NCBI GenBank assembly: GCA_009995705.1 | Contig: JAADBR010000084.1 | Location: 1-44,346, forward strand | Source of the DNA: Microcystis aeruginosa W13-11 | GTDB taxonomy: Bacteria; Cyanobacteriota; Cyanobacteriia; Cyanobacteriales; Microcystaceae | Direction of reading: 5' to 3' | DNA length: 44,346 nt | Shown here: positions 8,817 through 18,381 of the stretch, piece by piece | How positions within the stretch are numbered: the first letter of the stretch is position 1 | Layout of the letters: every line of letters starts with the position of its first letter | Notes under the pieces: model-generated | What the model was told of the DNA's origin: nothing | What the model saw: only the letters and a program-made list of their open reading frames with translations | Database searches by the model: none | Made by a program: the position numbers and the translations under genes

Positions 8817-11800
8817 ATGTCTCCCCTCGACAACATCGCTAAACTGTCTCACCTCACCCGCAGAGATGTTCAGAAAAATTGGTGGATCTCTACAGCAGCG
8901 GGAAACCCAATTCAACCCGTCACCCTTAATGAAAAACAATACATTATTTGGCCGGCCGGCAGACAAATCCAATATCTAACTCAAAAAATTATTGTCCCCG
9001 AACATTTAGCCGGTTATCCTTTAGCAGGAATGGAACTGAGATTAATCCTAACTTGGTGGGCCCAAGATGTCAAAATTTATGTTAATAATCAATTTATCCA
9101 AGCGGGAGACCTCTTTGATTCTTCCACGCGCATTTTACTTTCCAACTTGGTCTCTCCCGGTCAAGAAATCCTTGTCACTCTCCGTTTAGTCAGTCCCCAT
9201 CATGATATCGGTGGTTTGATGAAATCGCAGTTAATCTATGAATATAGCCAAGCTATCGATCCTGGTTTTGTTGCTGATGAATTAACCATTCTCCATAATT
9301 ATCTACAAACTTTTTATCCTGAAAAATTAGCAGCTTTTACTGCTACTCTCGATAATATTGACTGGGATAATGTCACCAACAAAGATAAATTTAATCAATC
9401 CCTAGAATCAATTCGCCAATCCCTACAACCCCTCGCTAAACCTCTCAAAGAACGCAGTTTTCATCTTCTCGGCCACGCACATTTAGATATGGCTTGGTTG
9501 TGGCCGTTGGCAGAAACTTGGCAAGTAGCAAAAAACACTTTTATCTCGGTTTTGAACCTGCGAAAAGATTTTCCGGCCCTCATATTTGGTCATTCTAGTC
9601 CCCTAATTTACGAATGGATAGAAAAACATCATCCTGACCTGTTTCAAGCAATTTTAGAGGCATATAAAGGGCAATCTTGGGAACTTTTGGGCGGGATGTG
9701 GGTAGAACCAGAAGTCAATTTAATCTCCGGGGAATCCCTATTTCGACAGCTGCTTTATGGACAACAATATTTTCAAGCAAAATTCGGACAAATCACTAAA
9801 ACCGCTTGGTTGCCAGATACCTTTGGGTTTCCCCACCAATTGCCGCAAATTCTTAAATCCTTTGGCATTAAATATTTTATAACTGGGAAACTACATTGGA
9901 ATGATACGACTAAATTTCCCCACGGTTTTTTTTGGTGGCAATCTCCCGATGGTAGTAAAATTCTTTCCCTCATGTCTCCTCCCAATGTTGCCGGAGTTAT
10001 GGATACTAACCCAATTATTATGACTGATCATGCTCTCAATTGGGAAGGGCAAACCGGCTTAAAAGATATTTTTTGGCTGCCGGGAGTTGGTGACCATGGT
10101 GGCGGTCCAACTCGTGATATGTTAGAAGTGGCCCAACGTTGGCAAAAATCTCCTTTTTTCCCCCAGTTAAAATTTAGCCAAGCAACAACTTATCTGGACA
10201 GTCTGGAGACAAGTAATCTCCCTATCTGGGATGATGAATTATATCTAGAATTCCATCGCGGTTGTTATACTACCCACGCTGACCAAAAAGCCTATAATCG
10301 TTACTGTGAAATCCTCTTGTATCAAGGGGAATTATGGTCTTCTCTAGCTAATATCTTGCTAGATATTAGCTATCCAAAATTCGAGATAGAATCCGCCTGG
10401 AAAAAGGTTTTATTAAATCAGTTTCATGATATACTGCCAGGTACTTCGATCCCAGAAGTGTTTAGGGATGTTAATCAGTTATGGCGGCAGGTTATCAGCA
10501 CGGGTGAAGCAATTTTAGATCAAGCTTTACAGGCAATTGCTAATCAAATTAATTTACCTAATCCCCCCCATCCCCAAGCAAAACCTTTTTTAGTTTTTAA
10601 TTCTCTTAACTGGGAAAGAACCCAGGTTATCTCTTTAGCGATAGGATCTGTAAATTACTCAGTTTATGACTTAAATAATTGTCTCTGTCCTTCGCAATTA
10701 TCCCACGACAAGCAGCTATTATTTATCGCTGAAAATATTCCTTCTGTGGGTTATAAGTTATTTTGGTTAGTTCCCAATCAGCAAACAACGGAGAAAAATT
10801 TAATTAACTGCCAATTTATTTTAGATAATGGCTTACTTAAAGTTACTATTAACTCAGAAACGGGGGATGTAGATAGTGTATTTGATATAATTAATCAAAA
10901 AGAAATCCTGCAAGCTGCCGGTAATCAATTACAGGCATTTAAAGATCAAGGACAATATTGGGACGCTTGGAATATCGATCCGAATTATCAACAATATCCC
11001 TTACCAAAAACAGTATTAAAATCGATCAAATGCTTAGAATGTGGTCCCTTGCGCTGGCAGATTCGCGTGATCAGAAGTTTAGGTGATTCAGAATTTTGCC
11101 AAGATTATATCTTAGAAAAAGATTCTCCTATTCTCCAGATTAAAACTATTGTTAATTGGCAGCAGGAACATACTTTAGTAAAAACCGCTTTTCCTCTTAC
11201 CCTAAACAGCAATTTTACCACCTATGAAATTGCCTGTGGTGCGACCGAGCGTTCCCACCAATCAGAATCGCCAAAATGGGAAGTTTACGCGCATAAATGG
11301 GCGGATTTAACCGATACAGAGGCAAACTATGGGGTTAGTCTTTTAAATAATAATAAATATGGCTACGATGCTACTAACCAGCAACTGCGATTAACTCTCT
11401 TGAGAAGTCCCCGATGGCCCGATCCCGAGGCGGATCTGGGAAAACAAGAATTTACCTATGCAATATATCCCCATCAAGGGGACTGGAAAACGGCGAAAAC
11501 TGTCCATCACGCTTGGCAGTTAAACTTACCTGTCACCGTTATTTTTATTGCTAATTCTTCTCGATCAACCCGATTGCCACCCGTGGCACAATGGTTAAAA
11601 TTCTCGGCCGATAACTTAATTTTAATGAGTTTAAAACAAAGTGAAACATCCCCTCAGAGTTGGGTAATGCGCGTTTATGAGTGTCAGGGAGAAAAGGCTG
11701 TGATTGATTTTGCCAATCAATTACAATTAATAATAAAAGAATCGATCGACGGTTTAGAAAGAGCGATCGATCCTATGGAGCAAATTTTTCCTTGGCAGAT

Positions 11801-11825
11801 AGCCACATGGTTATTAAAGAATTAA
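8817..11825 (+). CDS. Alpha-mannosidase, glycoside hydrolase family 38
   Basis: This 1002-aa enzyme hydrolyses alpha-linked mannose from glycans. The N-terminal region (about 1-215) is followed by the GH38 catalytic domain, with the zinc-binding motif [11 protein letters not shown] (H220, H222, D224) and the nucleophile Asp334 in [19 protein letters not shown] and HADQKAYN further support the family. The helical middle domain is at about 500-600 ([18 protein letters not shown]), and the beta-rich C-terminal domains complete the protein. There is no signal peptide, so it is probably cytosolic. Its last 4 bases overlap the stop of psbN on the other strand. The genuine substrate in cyanobacteria is not known to me. 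Confidence 0.92.
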   Translation: MSPLDNIAKLSHLTRRDVQKNWWISTAAGNPIQPVTLNEKQYIIWPAGRQIQYLTQKIIVPEHLAGYPLAGMELRLILTWWAQDVKIYVNNQFIQAGDLFDSSTRILLSNLVSPGQEILVTLRLVSPHHDIGGLMKSQLIYEYSQAIDPGFVADELTILHNYLQTFYPEKLAAFTATLDNIDWDNVTNKDKFNQSLESIRQSLQPLAKPLKERSFHLLGHAHLDMAWLWPLAETWQVAKNTFISVLNLRKDFPALIFGHSSPLIYEWIEKHHPDLFQAILEAYKGQSWELLGGMWVEPEVNLISGESLFRQLLYGQQYFQAKFGQITKTAWLPDTFGFPHQLPQILKSFGIKYFITGKLHWNDTTKFPHGFFWWQSPDGSKILSLMSPPNVAGVMDTNPIIMTDHALNWEGQTGLKDIFWLPGVGDHGGGPTRDMLEVAQRWQKSPFFPQLKFSQATTYLDSLETSNLPIWDDELYLEFHRGCYTTHADQKAYNRYCEILLYQGELWSSLANILLDISYPKFEIESAWKKVLLNQFHDILPGTSIPEVFRDVNQLWRQVISTGEAILDQALQAIANQINLPNPPHPQAKPFLVFNSLNWERTQVISLAIGSVNYSVYDLNNCLCPSQLSHDKQLLFIAENIPSVGYKLFWLVPNQQTTEKNLINCQFILDNGLLKVTINSETGDVDSVFDIINQKEILQAAGNQLQAFKDQGQYWDAWNIDPNYQQYPLPKTVLKSIKCLECGPLRWQIRVIRSLGDSEFCQDYILEKDSPILQIKTIVNWQQEHTLVKTAFPLTLNSNFTTYEIACGATERSHQSESPKWEVYAHKWADLTDTEANYGVSLLNNNKYGYDATNQQLRLTLLRSPRWPDPEADLGKQEFTYAIYPHQGDWKTAKTVHHAWQLNLPVTVIFIANSSRSTRLPPVAQWLKFSADNLILMSLKQSETSPQSWVMRVYECQGEKAVIDFANQLQLIIKESIDGLERAIDPMEQIFPWQIATWLLKN

Positions 11826-11953
11826 TCTTCGTGATCTTCAAAAGGATCGCTTAATTCTGCAGCCGGCGGTCCAAAAGCGGTATAAAGAGCTAAAGCGGTA
11901 ATCCCCACCAAAGCGGCAGCGATCGAAACACCCAAAATTGTTGCAGTTTCCAT
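11822..11953 (-). CDS. psbN: PsbN, photosystem II assembly small membrane protein
   Basis: This 43-aa protein begins [17 protein letters not shown] and ends [17 protein letters not shown], which matches PsbN (METAT start, YTAFG and DPFEDHxD end). It has one N-terminal thylakoid membrane helix; PsbN is needed for photosystem II assembly and repair and is not a core subunit. The stop overlaps the mannosidase stop in TTAA. In many cyanobacteria and chloroplasts psbN lies opposite psbH; there is no psbH in the 168 bp beyond its start or elsewhere in this window. Confidence 0.93.
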   Translation of the reverse strand: METATILGVSIAAALVGITALALYTAFGPPAAELSDPFEDHED

Positions 11954-12121
11954 AAAATAAAATTTGCTTAGATAGAGTTTGTATCTTATCTTAACAAAAT
12001 ATAACCCATCTCGCAGCTGATAGCGATCGCTAATCGGGTCAGTTGCATTGCTGTTATCTCATGCCCGATAATGCTGAAAGGATCAAGTAAATAGCGATCA
12101 AACTAAGCTAGAAGAATTATT

Positions 12122-12970
12122 ATGAAGAAACTCCTAGAGGGACTAGAAAAGTTCCAGAGTGGTTATTTTGATGAACATCGGCAATTATTTGAGCAACTCT
12201 CCCACGGACAAAAACCGAGAATCCTCTTTATCACCTGTTCCGATTCCCGTATCGATCCTAACCTAATTACCCAAGCGGAGGTGGGGGAATTATTCGTAAT
12301 TCGCAATGCGGGAAATATAATTCCTCCCTACGGAGCAACCAATGGTGGTGAAGGTGCATCTATAGAATATGCTATCAACGCTCTCGGCATTGAGCAAGTG
12401 ATTATCTGCGGTCACTCCCATTGTGGAGCGATGAAAGGTTTGTTAAAATTGCAAAGTCTGGCCGATGAAATGCCTTTAGTTTACGATTGGTTAAAACAAG
12501 CAGAAGCTACTCGACGTTTAGTTAAGGATAATTACAAAGAACTAGAAGGAGAAGAACTGATCGAGGTGACAGTAGCAGAAAATGTTCTCAATCAGTTAAG
12601 TAATTTGCAAACCTATCCAATTATTCGTTCCCGATTACATCAGGGTAAATTGTCCCTACACGGTTGGATTTTTCGCATTGAAACCGGCGAAATCTTAGCC
12701 TACGATCCCATCCTACACGATTTTGTCGCTCCCCACAGTAAAATTACCCATGCCGAACCGGAAGAAAATTTACCCTCTAGTCGTCATCTTCCCAATAGTC
12801 ATCCCTTCAAGATTTCTGAGGATTATATCAGGACTCATGCGGACTTAAAACAAGCGACTCCTGCGGTTAATACTGTGGCCAAAAAGAATGGCTCCTCAAC
12901 CCAAAAACCGGGCTATACTTATTTAGAACCCTCCCAAGCTGATCGCATTTATCGCGGTTCGAGAAGTTAA
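12122..12970 (+). CDS. ccaA: Beta-carbonic anhydrase, carboxysomal type
   Basis: This 282-aa zinc enzyme interconverts bicarbonate and CO2 inside the beta-carboxysome, supplying Rubisco. The zinc ligands are C39, H98 and C101 (CSDSRIDP, CGHSHCGAMKG), and the D41/R43 dyad is present. The C-terminal extension of about 80 residues ends DRIYRGSRS, as in the Synechocystis CcaA/IcfA type. That extension is known to contact the CcmM scaffold and is the main reason for the carboxysomal call. The gene is followed by a 12-bp hairpin, so it is probably monocistronic. No ccm genes are in the window. Confidence 0.93.
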   Translation: MKKLLEGLEKFQSGYFDEHRQLFEQLSHGQKPRILFITCSDSRIDPNLITQAEVGELFVIRNAGNIIPPYGATNGGEGASIEYAINALGIEQVIICGHSHCGAMKGLLKLQSLADEMPLVYDWLKQAEATRRLVKDNYKELEGEELIEVTVAENVLNQLSNLQTYPIIRSRLHQGKLSLHGWIFRIETGEILAYDPILHDFVAPHSKITHAEPEENLPSSRHLPNSHPFKISEDYIRTHADLKQATPAVNTVAKKNGSSTQKPGYTYLEPSQADRIYRGSRS

Positions 12971-12988
12971 TTAGGGATTACAGAAACT

Positions 12989-13020
12989 CTCTAGAGATGT
13001 GCCTATTAACATCTCTAGAG
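12989..13020 (+). terminator. Hairpin after ccaA
   Basis: CTCTAGAGATGT (12989-13000) pairs perfectly with ACATCTCTAGAG (13009-13020) around an 8-nt loop. No T-run follows. It lies 18 nt after ccaA and 32 nt before glsA. Confidence 0.6.
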
Positions 13021-13052
13021 TGGCAATTAAACGATAACTGCTATACTCCTCC

Positions 13053-14069
13053 ATGGCTTCCCCAAAAGATTTTATTAGTCCCGTCAATTCCGAGCAAGAG
13101 TTAGTCTATCCTTTTCGGAACTATCTTAACTATCTTCACGCAAAATACTCTGATTTACAGACGGGTAATATCGCCGATTATATTCCGGAATTAGCCCTAG
13201 CAGCTCCAGAATGGTTTGGTATTTCCGTAATTAGCACTGATGGTCAGATTTTTGAGGTGGGAGACTGTCAGCAAACCTTTACAGTACAATCGATTTCTAA
13301 AGCTTTTGTCTTTGGATTAGCTCTAGAAGATCACGGACGGGAATACGTTAATAGTAAAGTCGGTGTTGAACCCACGGGAGAAGCTTTTAACTCGATTATT
13401 CTCGATGAAAAAACCAATCGTCCCTATAATCCTATGGTTAATGCTGGTGCGATCGCTACCACGGATTTAATCACCGGACAGAATGCCACCGAAAGGCTAA
13501 AACGTATTTTAGAGATGTTTAAACGCTATACGGGTAGGGATCACGAGATTAATGTCCCCGTTTTTCTCTCGGAAAAATCCACTGGCAATCGCAATCGGGC
13601 CATGGCTTATCTGATGCTAAATTTTGGCATGGTCAGCGATAAAATTGAAGAAACCCTCGATCTTTACTGTCAACAATGCGCCATTCTCGTCCATGCTCAT
13701 GATTTAGCTATGATGGCTGCTACCTTAGCTAATGGAGGTGTTAACCCAATCACGGGAATACGGGCGATCGATGAACACTACGTTCAAGATGTAATCAGTG
13801 TTATGCTTACCTGTGGAATGTACGACGCTTCGGGAGAATGGGCCTATCGGGTAGGATTACCAGCAAAAAGCGGTGTCGGTGGCGGAATTACGGCAGTAGT
13901 CCCCCATCAGTTGGGAATTGGGACTTTTTCGCCCCTTTTAGATGAAAAAGGCAACAGTATCAGAGGAGTGAAAATTTGTCAAGATATTTCAGAGGATTTT
14001 GGTTTACATTTATTCAATGTGGCCAAACCAGAACGAGATTTAAAAACATGGCTTGAAGGTAATAGTTGA
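13053..14069 (+). CDS. glsA: Glutaminase A
   Basis: This 338-aa protein belongs to the serine-dependent beta-lactamase-like glutaminase family, which converts glutamine to glutamate and ammonia. The catalytic S-x-x-K is S80-K83 in [10 protein letters not shown]. Other family motifs are [48 protein letters not shown] and [10 protein letters not shown]. Full length is a little above the usual 300-330. The start is ATG at 13053, and the motif spacing fits it. Neighbours do not form an evident operon. Confidence 0.94.
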   Translation: MASPKDFISPVNSEQELVYPFRNYLNYLHAKYSDLQTGNIADYIPELALAAPEWFGISVISTDGQIFEVGDCQQTFTVQSISKAFVFGLALEDHGREYVNSKVGVEPTGEAFNSIILDEKTNRPYNPMVNAGAIATTDLITGQNATERLKRILEMFKRYTGRDHEINVPVFLSEKSTGNRNRAMAYLMLNFGMVSDKIEETLDLYCQQCAILVHAHDLAMMAATLANGGVNPITGIRAIDEHYVQDVISVMLTCGMYDASGEWAYRVGLPAKSGVGGGITAVVPHQLGIGTFSPLLDEKGNSIRGVKICQDISEDFGLHLFNVAKPERDLKTWLEGNS

Positions 14070-14210
14070 TACCACCCCCTACTTCCCTCTCCTCAATCTG
14101 CCATGGCTTTTAAGCAGGATTTAGTCTGATAACTGTCCCCAGCAAGAGCGCCTACCGACCCGGGGAAATTAATTTGGCTAGAGGTCTGTGGAAAAAATTT
14201 CAGAAACCCC

Positions 14211-14240
14211 TTGACAAAAGCAGCGGGTTGTGTGTAATAT
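14211..14240 (+). promoter_or_regulatory. Consensus sigma-70 promoter of the small RNA
   Basis: TTGACA (14211-14216) and TAATAT (14235-14240) are separated by 18 bp. Transcription would start near 14247. It is the clearest promoter in the window. It lies in the 443-bp gap after glsA, which otherwise holds the small RNA and an unresolved stretch before the YtxH-like gene. Confidence 0.75.
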
Positions 14241-14246
14241 AAGTAT

Positions 14247-14325
14247 CGTGTGAGGAGTATAAGTTCAGTATAAGAGGAACCTTTGGGGTCGAAACACGGC
14301 AAGACTCCCAGAGGTTCTTCTTTTT
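14247..14325 (+). ncRNA. Predicted small RNA, possibly Yfr2-like
   Basis: A consensus promoter at 14211-14240 drives it. The 5' end reads GTGTGAGGAGTATAAG. It ends in a long hairpin: AACCTTTGGG-GTC pairs with GACTCCCAGAGGTT around a GAAACACGGCAA loop, followed by CTTCTTTTTC, a good intrinsic terminator. No start codon plus ribosome site makes a sensible protein. The GAAACA in the loop recalls the conserved core of the cyanobacterial Yfr2 family, but I cannot confirm membership. It may also be the leader of the YtxH-like gene 190 nt downstream, with the hairpin as attenuator. Confidence 0.6.
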
Positions 14326-14512
14326 CACTCCCTTATTGGCTTAAAGTCAGCCGTAAAATCAGGTTTTCCCCGATTGCTAGTTTTTCTCAATTTATCCCTT
14401 CTAGGTCTGTTGCTGCTTACCAAGAGCAACAGGTCAAAATTTTTGCCGAAGAAACTGCACAAGAGAAGTGTAATTCCTCGTAAAATTGGGAATTAAGTAC
14501 AGGGGCAATCCT

Positions 14513-14851
14513 ATGGCAGATAAAAATAAAGGTAACGGCGGCTTATTCGTCGTCGGGGTTTTAGTGGGCAGTGCGATCGGAGTAGTGGCGGGTTTATTAG
14601 TAGCGCCCAGATCTGGAAAAGAAACCCGTCGAATTCTGCAAAAATCCGCCCAGGCTTTGCCAGAATTAGCCGAAGATCTGACCACAACGATGCAATTACA
14701 GGCCGATCGCCTATCGGAATCGGCCCGGCGTAATTGGGATGATACTTTAATGAGATTAAAAGAGGCGGTGACAGCCGGAATCGAAGCTAGTCAAAGTCTA
14801 GCCACAGACAATCCCTTCCCCGACTCGCAAGAATCCCCCCCAGGGCGATAA
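14513..14851 (+). CDS. YtxH-like single-helix membrane protein
   Basis: The protein has 112 aa from ATG 14513, which has AGGGG 8 nt upstream; a longer reading from a TTG at 14486 is unlikely. An N-terminal glycine-rich membrane helix (LFVVGVLVGSAIGVVAGLLVAP) is followed by RSGKETRRILQK and a charged helical tail, which is the YtxH pattern. Function is unknown; relatives are often linked to stress. It stands 22 nt before the next small membrane protein and probably shares its transcript. Confidence 0.75.
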   Translation: MADKNKGNGGLFVVGVLVGSAIGVVAGLLVAPRSGKETRRILQKSAQALPELAEDLTTTMQLQADRLSESARRNWDDTLMRLKEAVTAGIEASQSLATDNPFPDSQESPPGR

Positions 14852-14873
14852 TCAACACTCGAATCACTATTAA

Positions 14874-15239
14874 ATGACCGAACCTATTTTCTGGCTAGGA
14901 TGTTCTTTACTGCTAGTCGCCGTTAGTTTAACGGCGGTTTTCATCGCCGCTTTACCTGCTCTGCAAGAGTTAGCCCGGGCAGCCCGCAGTGCCGAAAAAT
15001 TATTCGATACCCTCCATCGGGAATTTCCCCCGACTCTAGAAGCAATTCGCCTGACAGGGGCGGAAATCAGCGAATTAGCCGACAATATCGATGAAGGGGT
15101 CAAAAGTACCCGCCAAGTTGTTCAAGGAGTCGATCGCAGTCTCGGTAGTGCTAAAGCTGGTCTCAGCAAGGTCGAGCGTGGTAGCCGTCGCCTCTTGATC
15201 GGTTTTAAAGTCGCTTGGAATACTTGGAAACGCAGTTAA
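14874..15239 (+). CDS. DUF948-like small membrane protein
   Basis: The protein has 121 aa. An N-terminal membrane helix (FWLGCSLLLVAVSLTAVFIA) is followed by a long amphipathic region (LARAARSAEKLFDTLHREFP, SELADNIDEGVKSTRQVVQG). This fits DUF948, often found next to YtxH-like proteins. The pair is also adjacent in this window. The role is unknown, possibly envelope or stress related. The ATG start is 22 nt after the upstream stop. Confidence 0.7.
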   Translation: MTEPIFWLGCSLLLVAVSLTAVFIAALPALQELARAARSAEKLFDTLHREFPPTLEAIRLTGAEISELADNIDEGVKSTRQVVQGVDRSLGSAKAGLSKVERGSRRLLIGFKVAWNTWKRS

Positions 15240-15450
15240 GCAGATGGGGAATTATGAATTTATGAATTATGAATTGGGGAAATGGGGGAGTGGGGAGATA
15301 GGAGAATTTCAACTGAAACCCCAAAACCCTACAACCCCAACTCTCAACTCCTGAATCCTGAATCTTAACCCCACCAACAAACTCTTTCAGCAAACCATAA
15401 ATATTTGTAAACTTTTTCGCCTAAGTTACTTTTCTGTGGTAGGCAAATCT
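15240..15450. repeat. Intergenic low-complexity repeats
   Basis: Contains AATTATGAATT-type repeats, G-rich GGGGAAATGGGGGAGTGGGG, and a terminal fragment of the TTTGCTGAA family (TTTCAGCAAACC near 15390). A very similar mix occurs at 40859-40985. No gene is visible. Confidence 0.6.
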
Positions 15451-18142
15451 TTACTGCTCCGATTCGGGGGTTTCTTGGGGGGTGTCATCGTTGTTGGTTT
15501 TTGGTTCTTGTCCTTTAAAAATCGGGATAGATCGCCAAAAACCCTCTAAAAACTGATTGAAGGTCGTTTCCTTGATTTTACCCATCAAGAGCAATACCAC
15601 AATCACAATAAGAGCAAAGATAAAAATAATTGCCAAAACGCTGGTAATAAACTGTACCACTGGCACAGTTTTGGCAAGCACCGCAAAGATAAAAGCAACC
15701 ACAGCTAAAACCAGCAACCAAGCGAGACTAAGTTTCAGGAGATTGGTATTTTCTGGCATTTTGGGACTCATAGGGCGATTTTCTCGGCTTTTGCGGCTAC
15801 GTTCCTCCCTTATATCCAGATCTCTTGCTCTTTCTCTCTTAGATTCTACCCCTTCTAAGATATCGCGGATATTGTATTTGCCGCGCAAACCGGGGAGAGG
15901 TTCTTCCACTCTGCCTTGGCGATCGAGTTCTATCAGGTAGAGATAATCGACGGGAACTTCTACCCCGGTGGGTTTTTCCCCTTGCAATTCTCGAATCACT
16001 AACTTTTCCTGTACGGCCAAATTAGGGATAGTAGCGTGAATTTTCTGAAAATCTGTCCTAATAATAGCTAAAAGCGCACTAGCACGGGAACCCTGGGCTT
16101 TTATGCTGATGTAGTTATCTTCCTCGTCGGCACGCACCAAAGCTTTATTAAGATCCATTGTCAGAACCACACCACTACGCCAACGCATGGTTTTATAGAT
16201 CATCTGGTGATTGCGGACGATAAAGCGGGAAATGATGCTACCGGGCAGGATATCATAACGGTACTGAAAGTGTAAAGGTGCGTTTTCGTAGATATCCACA
16301 TCTGGTTCATCGATGGGTAGAAGATCGGTGATTAGATAGCGAGCGGGACTGTAACCATCAAGGGGAAAACAGAGTTCAAATTTTCCCATCAAATCCATCA
16401 AAAATCGGCGTTTATTTTCGGGATAATGTTGGGGTTGTTTGAGAATATTTTGCAGATCTGGCAGTGAAAGAATGCCATTTTTTTGCACCGTCAAATCGTG
16501 ATTATTGAGAATATCATAAACACCGCTAGTTAACCATTCCGGGTTCAGGACATTGGTTTCATTCAGTCGCGGATCATCTTGGTAGTTGAGTACAATACCG
16601 AGATCGTGGAGAAACTGCACTAAATTTTTTTGATCGCTGGCCTCTTTAATCTCGGCTTTCTGACACATTTCCTGATACTTTTCGTAGGAAATAAAGTCAT
16701 AACTCTCTTGCATTGCTTCTAGTTGAGTTTTGATCTGAAACCAACTATTAGGCAATAAATCTTTGATATGGGGAATAGCATCGATTTGAGAGGCGATTTC
16801 CTGCACAAGTTGCTCTATTCCCACACCGGTTTTACAGGAAGTGGCGATTAGCTTGGTGATTTGGGGATATTTTTTCTGGAGGGTGCGGATCTTAACTTGG
16901 GGGGGATTTTCATCGGTACAATTACCCACGATAATCACGGGAGAATTGCCTCCGTAGGTTTCAATGAGTTTTAACCAGTATTCCAGACGGTTTTGCTGTT
17001 CATTTTTGCGGTTGTCGAGGACAAGCAGATAAAGACTGCGTTTAGTCAGAAAAAACTGATGGGTGGTTTGCATCACTTTCTGACCGCCAAAATCCCAGAG
17101 ATTGAGGCGAATATCAGGTTTTTGGGGCAGTTGCCACTTTGCAATATTAATGCCGGGGGTCTTGGGTTCTTCGGAATTAAAGGTATTGTGCAGTAACCGC
17201 TTTAATAGGGAAGTTTTCCCCACATCCCCCTCCCCCACCAATAAAACTTTAAGCTCATTAAGAGGGCGTTTTTCCCCTTTATCCTTGAGATAACTAAAAA
17301 TCGCCTGCGGGTTGCCATTATCCGATATTTTTTTACTAAAAATCGCCTGCGGGTTGCCATCATCCCATATTTCTTTACCCCATCCCTGACGAATAATTTC
17401 CGGAGGAACGTTGGTAATCGGGTTATTTTTGAGGACTAATCGCTTCAGGTTGACTAGGTGAGCGAGTGCTTCTGGTATCTCGCTGATTTGGTTATCGCTG
17501 AGGTCGAGGTCTTGCAGGGAGGTGAGGTGAGCGAGTGCTTCTGGTATCTCGCTGATTTGGTTATTGCTGAGGTCGAGGTCTTGCAGGGAGGTGAGTTGAC
17601 CGAGTGCTTCTGGTATCTCGCTGATTTGGTTATCGCTGAGGTCGAGGTCTTGCAGGGAGGTGAGGTGAGCGAGCGCTTCTGGTATCTCGCTAATTTGGTT
17701 ATTGCTGAGATAGAGGCCTTGCAGGGAGGTGAGGTGAGCGAGCGCTTCTGGAATCTCCCTGATTTGGTTATTGTTGAGATAGAGGACTTGCAGGGAGGTG
17801 AGTTGAGCGAGCGCTTCTGGAATCTCGCTAATTTGGTTATTGTAGAGATAGAGGCGTTGCAGGGAGGTGAGTTGAGCGAGCGCTTCTGGAATCTCGCTGA
17901 TGCGCTTCTGGAATCTCGCTGATTTGGTTATCGCTGAGATAGAGGCGTTGCAGGGAGGTGAGTTGAGCGAGCGCTTCTGGAATCTCGCTGATTTGGTTAT
18001 CGCTGAGATAGAGGTGTTGCAGGGAGGTGAGTTGAGGGATTTCGGGGGGAATTTCTGTTAAGTTTTTGTTGGACAGATCCAACTCCCTCGCTCTTTCGTA
18101 CTTTGCCCGTTGAATTAACTTTAATACTTCCTGTGCTGTCAT
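15451..18142 (-). pseudogene. LRR-Roc-COR (Roco) GTPase with two C-terminal membrane helices, frameshifted in the LRRs
   Basis: The start is ATG 18142 (MTAQEVLKLIQRAKYERARE). Without the 22-bp duplication the gene reads 889 aa. Residues 20-226 are nine 23-aa leucine-rich repeats of the type LYLSDNQISEIPEALAQLTS, plus a partial tenth. The linker contains a 14-aa duplication (GNPQAIF twice). The Roc GTPase begins at about 290, with P-loop GEGDVGKTS, G3 DFGGQ and a G4-like NCTDE in place of NKxD. A COR domain follows to about 700. Two membrane helices lie at about 794-846, followed by an acidic tail. The duplication at 17880-17923 shifts the frame. As it stands, the N-terminal product would stop inside the repeats; the Roc-COR part could only be made from internal starts. 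Confidence 0.88.
17880..17923 (-). repeat. 22-bp perfect tandem duplication inside the LRR coding region
   Basis: The 22-bp unit at 17880-17901 (beginning GCGCTTCTGG) is repeated exactly at 17902-17923. The normal repeat period of the gene is 69 bp (23 codons), so 22 bp is out of period and shifts the frame by one. Removing one unit restores a single open frame across all repeats into the Roc domain. Confidence 0.9.
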
Positions 18143-18381
18143 TGACCATCCCCCCGCTACTATATTTACTCCATTTTGGCAAAAGATCCGGTTAGTGCAA
18201 CTGGTTGAGACCTCATCAGCTTGAGTTGAGTTTCTGGAGAGTGAACTGAAAACTCCCATCTGATGACCGATAACTGAGTGACTAAAGTTGAGAATTCCCT
18301 TAAGATAAAGTAAATAAGTGTAAAGAAACTGAAAGTTAGCCTACACCCTTGCTGAAAAAATTCTCATTGTCTAGAAGTGCT

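Noticed and set aside
14190..14258. A Yfr1 gene on the minus strand (ACTCCTCACAC core at 14258-14248)
   Set aside because: The core is present, but beyond it the minus strand has only a 5-bp stem (AACCC/GGGTT) with a long loop before its T-run, and the plus strand has the better promoter and terminator. The complement reading is kept as a finding.
14283..14483. 66-codon frame from a TTG, overlapping the small RNA terminator
   Set aside because: No ribosome site, starts inside the hairpin, and its composition is not convincing. It might be chance.
17458..17922. 154-codon open frame on the plus strand with seven near-identical repeats
   Set aside because: It is the antisense of the leucine-rich repeats; the 69-bp period of the real gene makes any open frame repeat. 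The opposite strand gives a proper LRR consensus and joins a Roc-COR domain.
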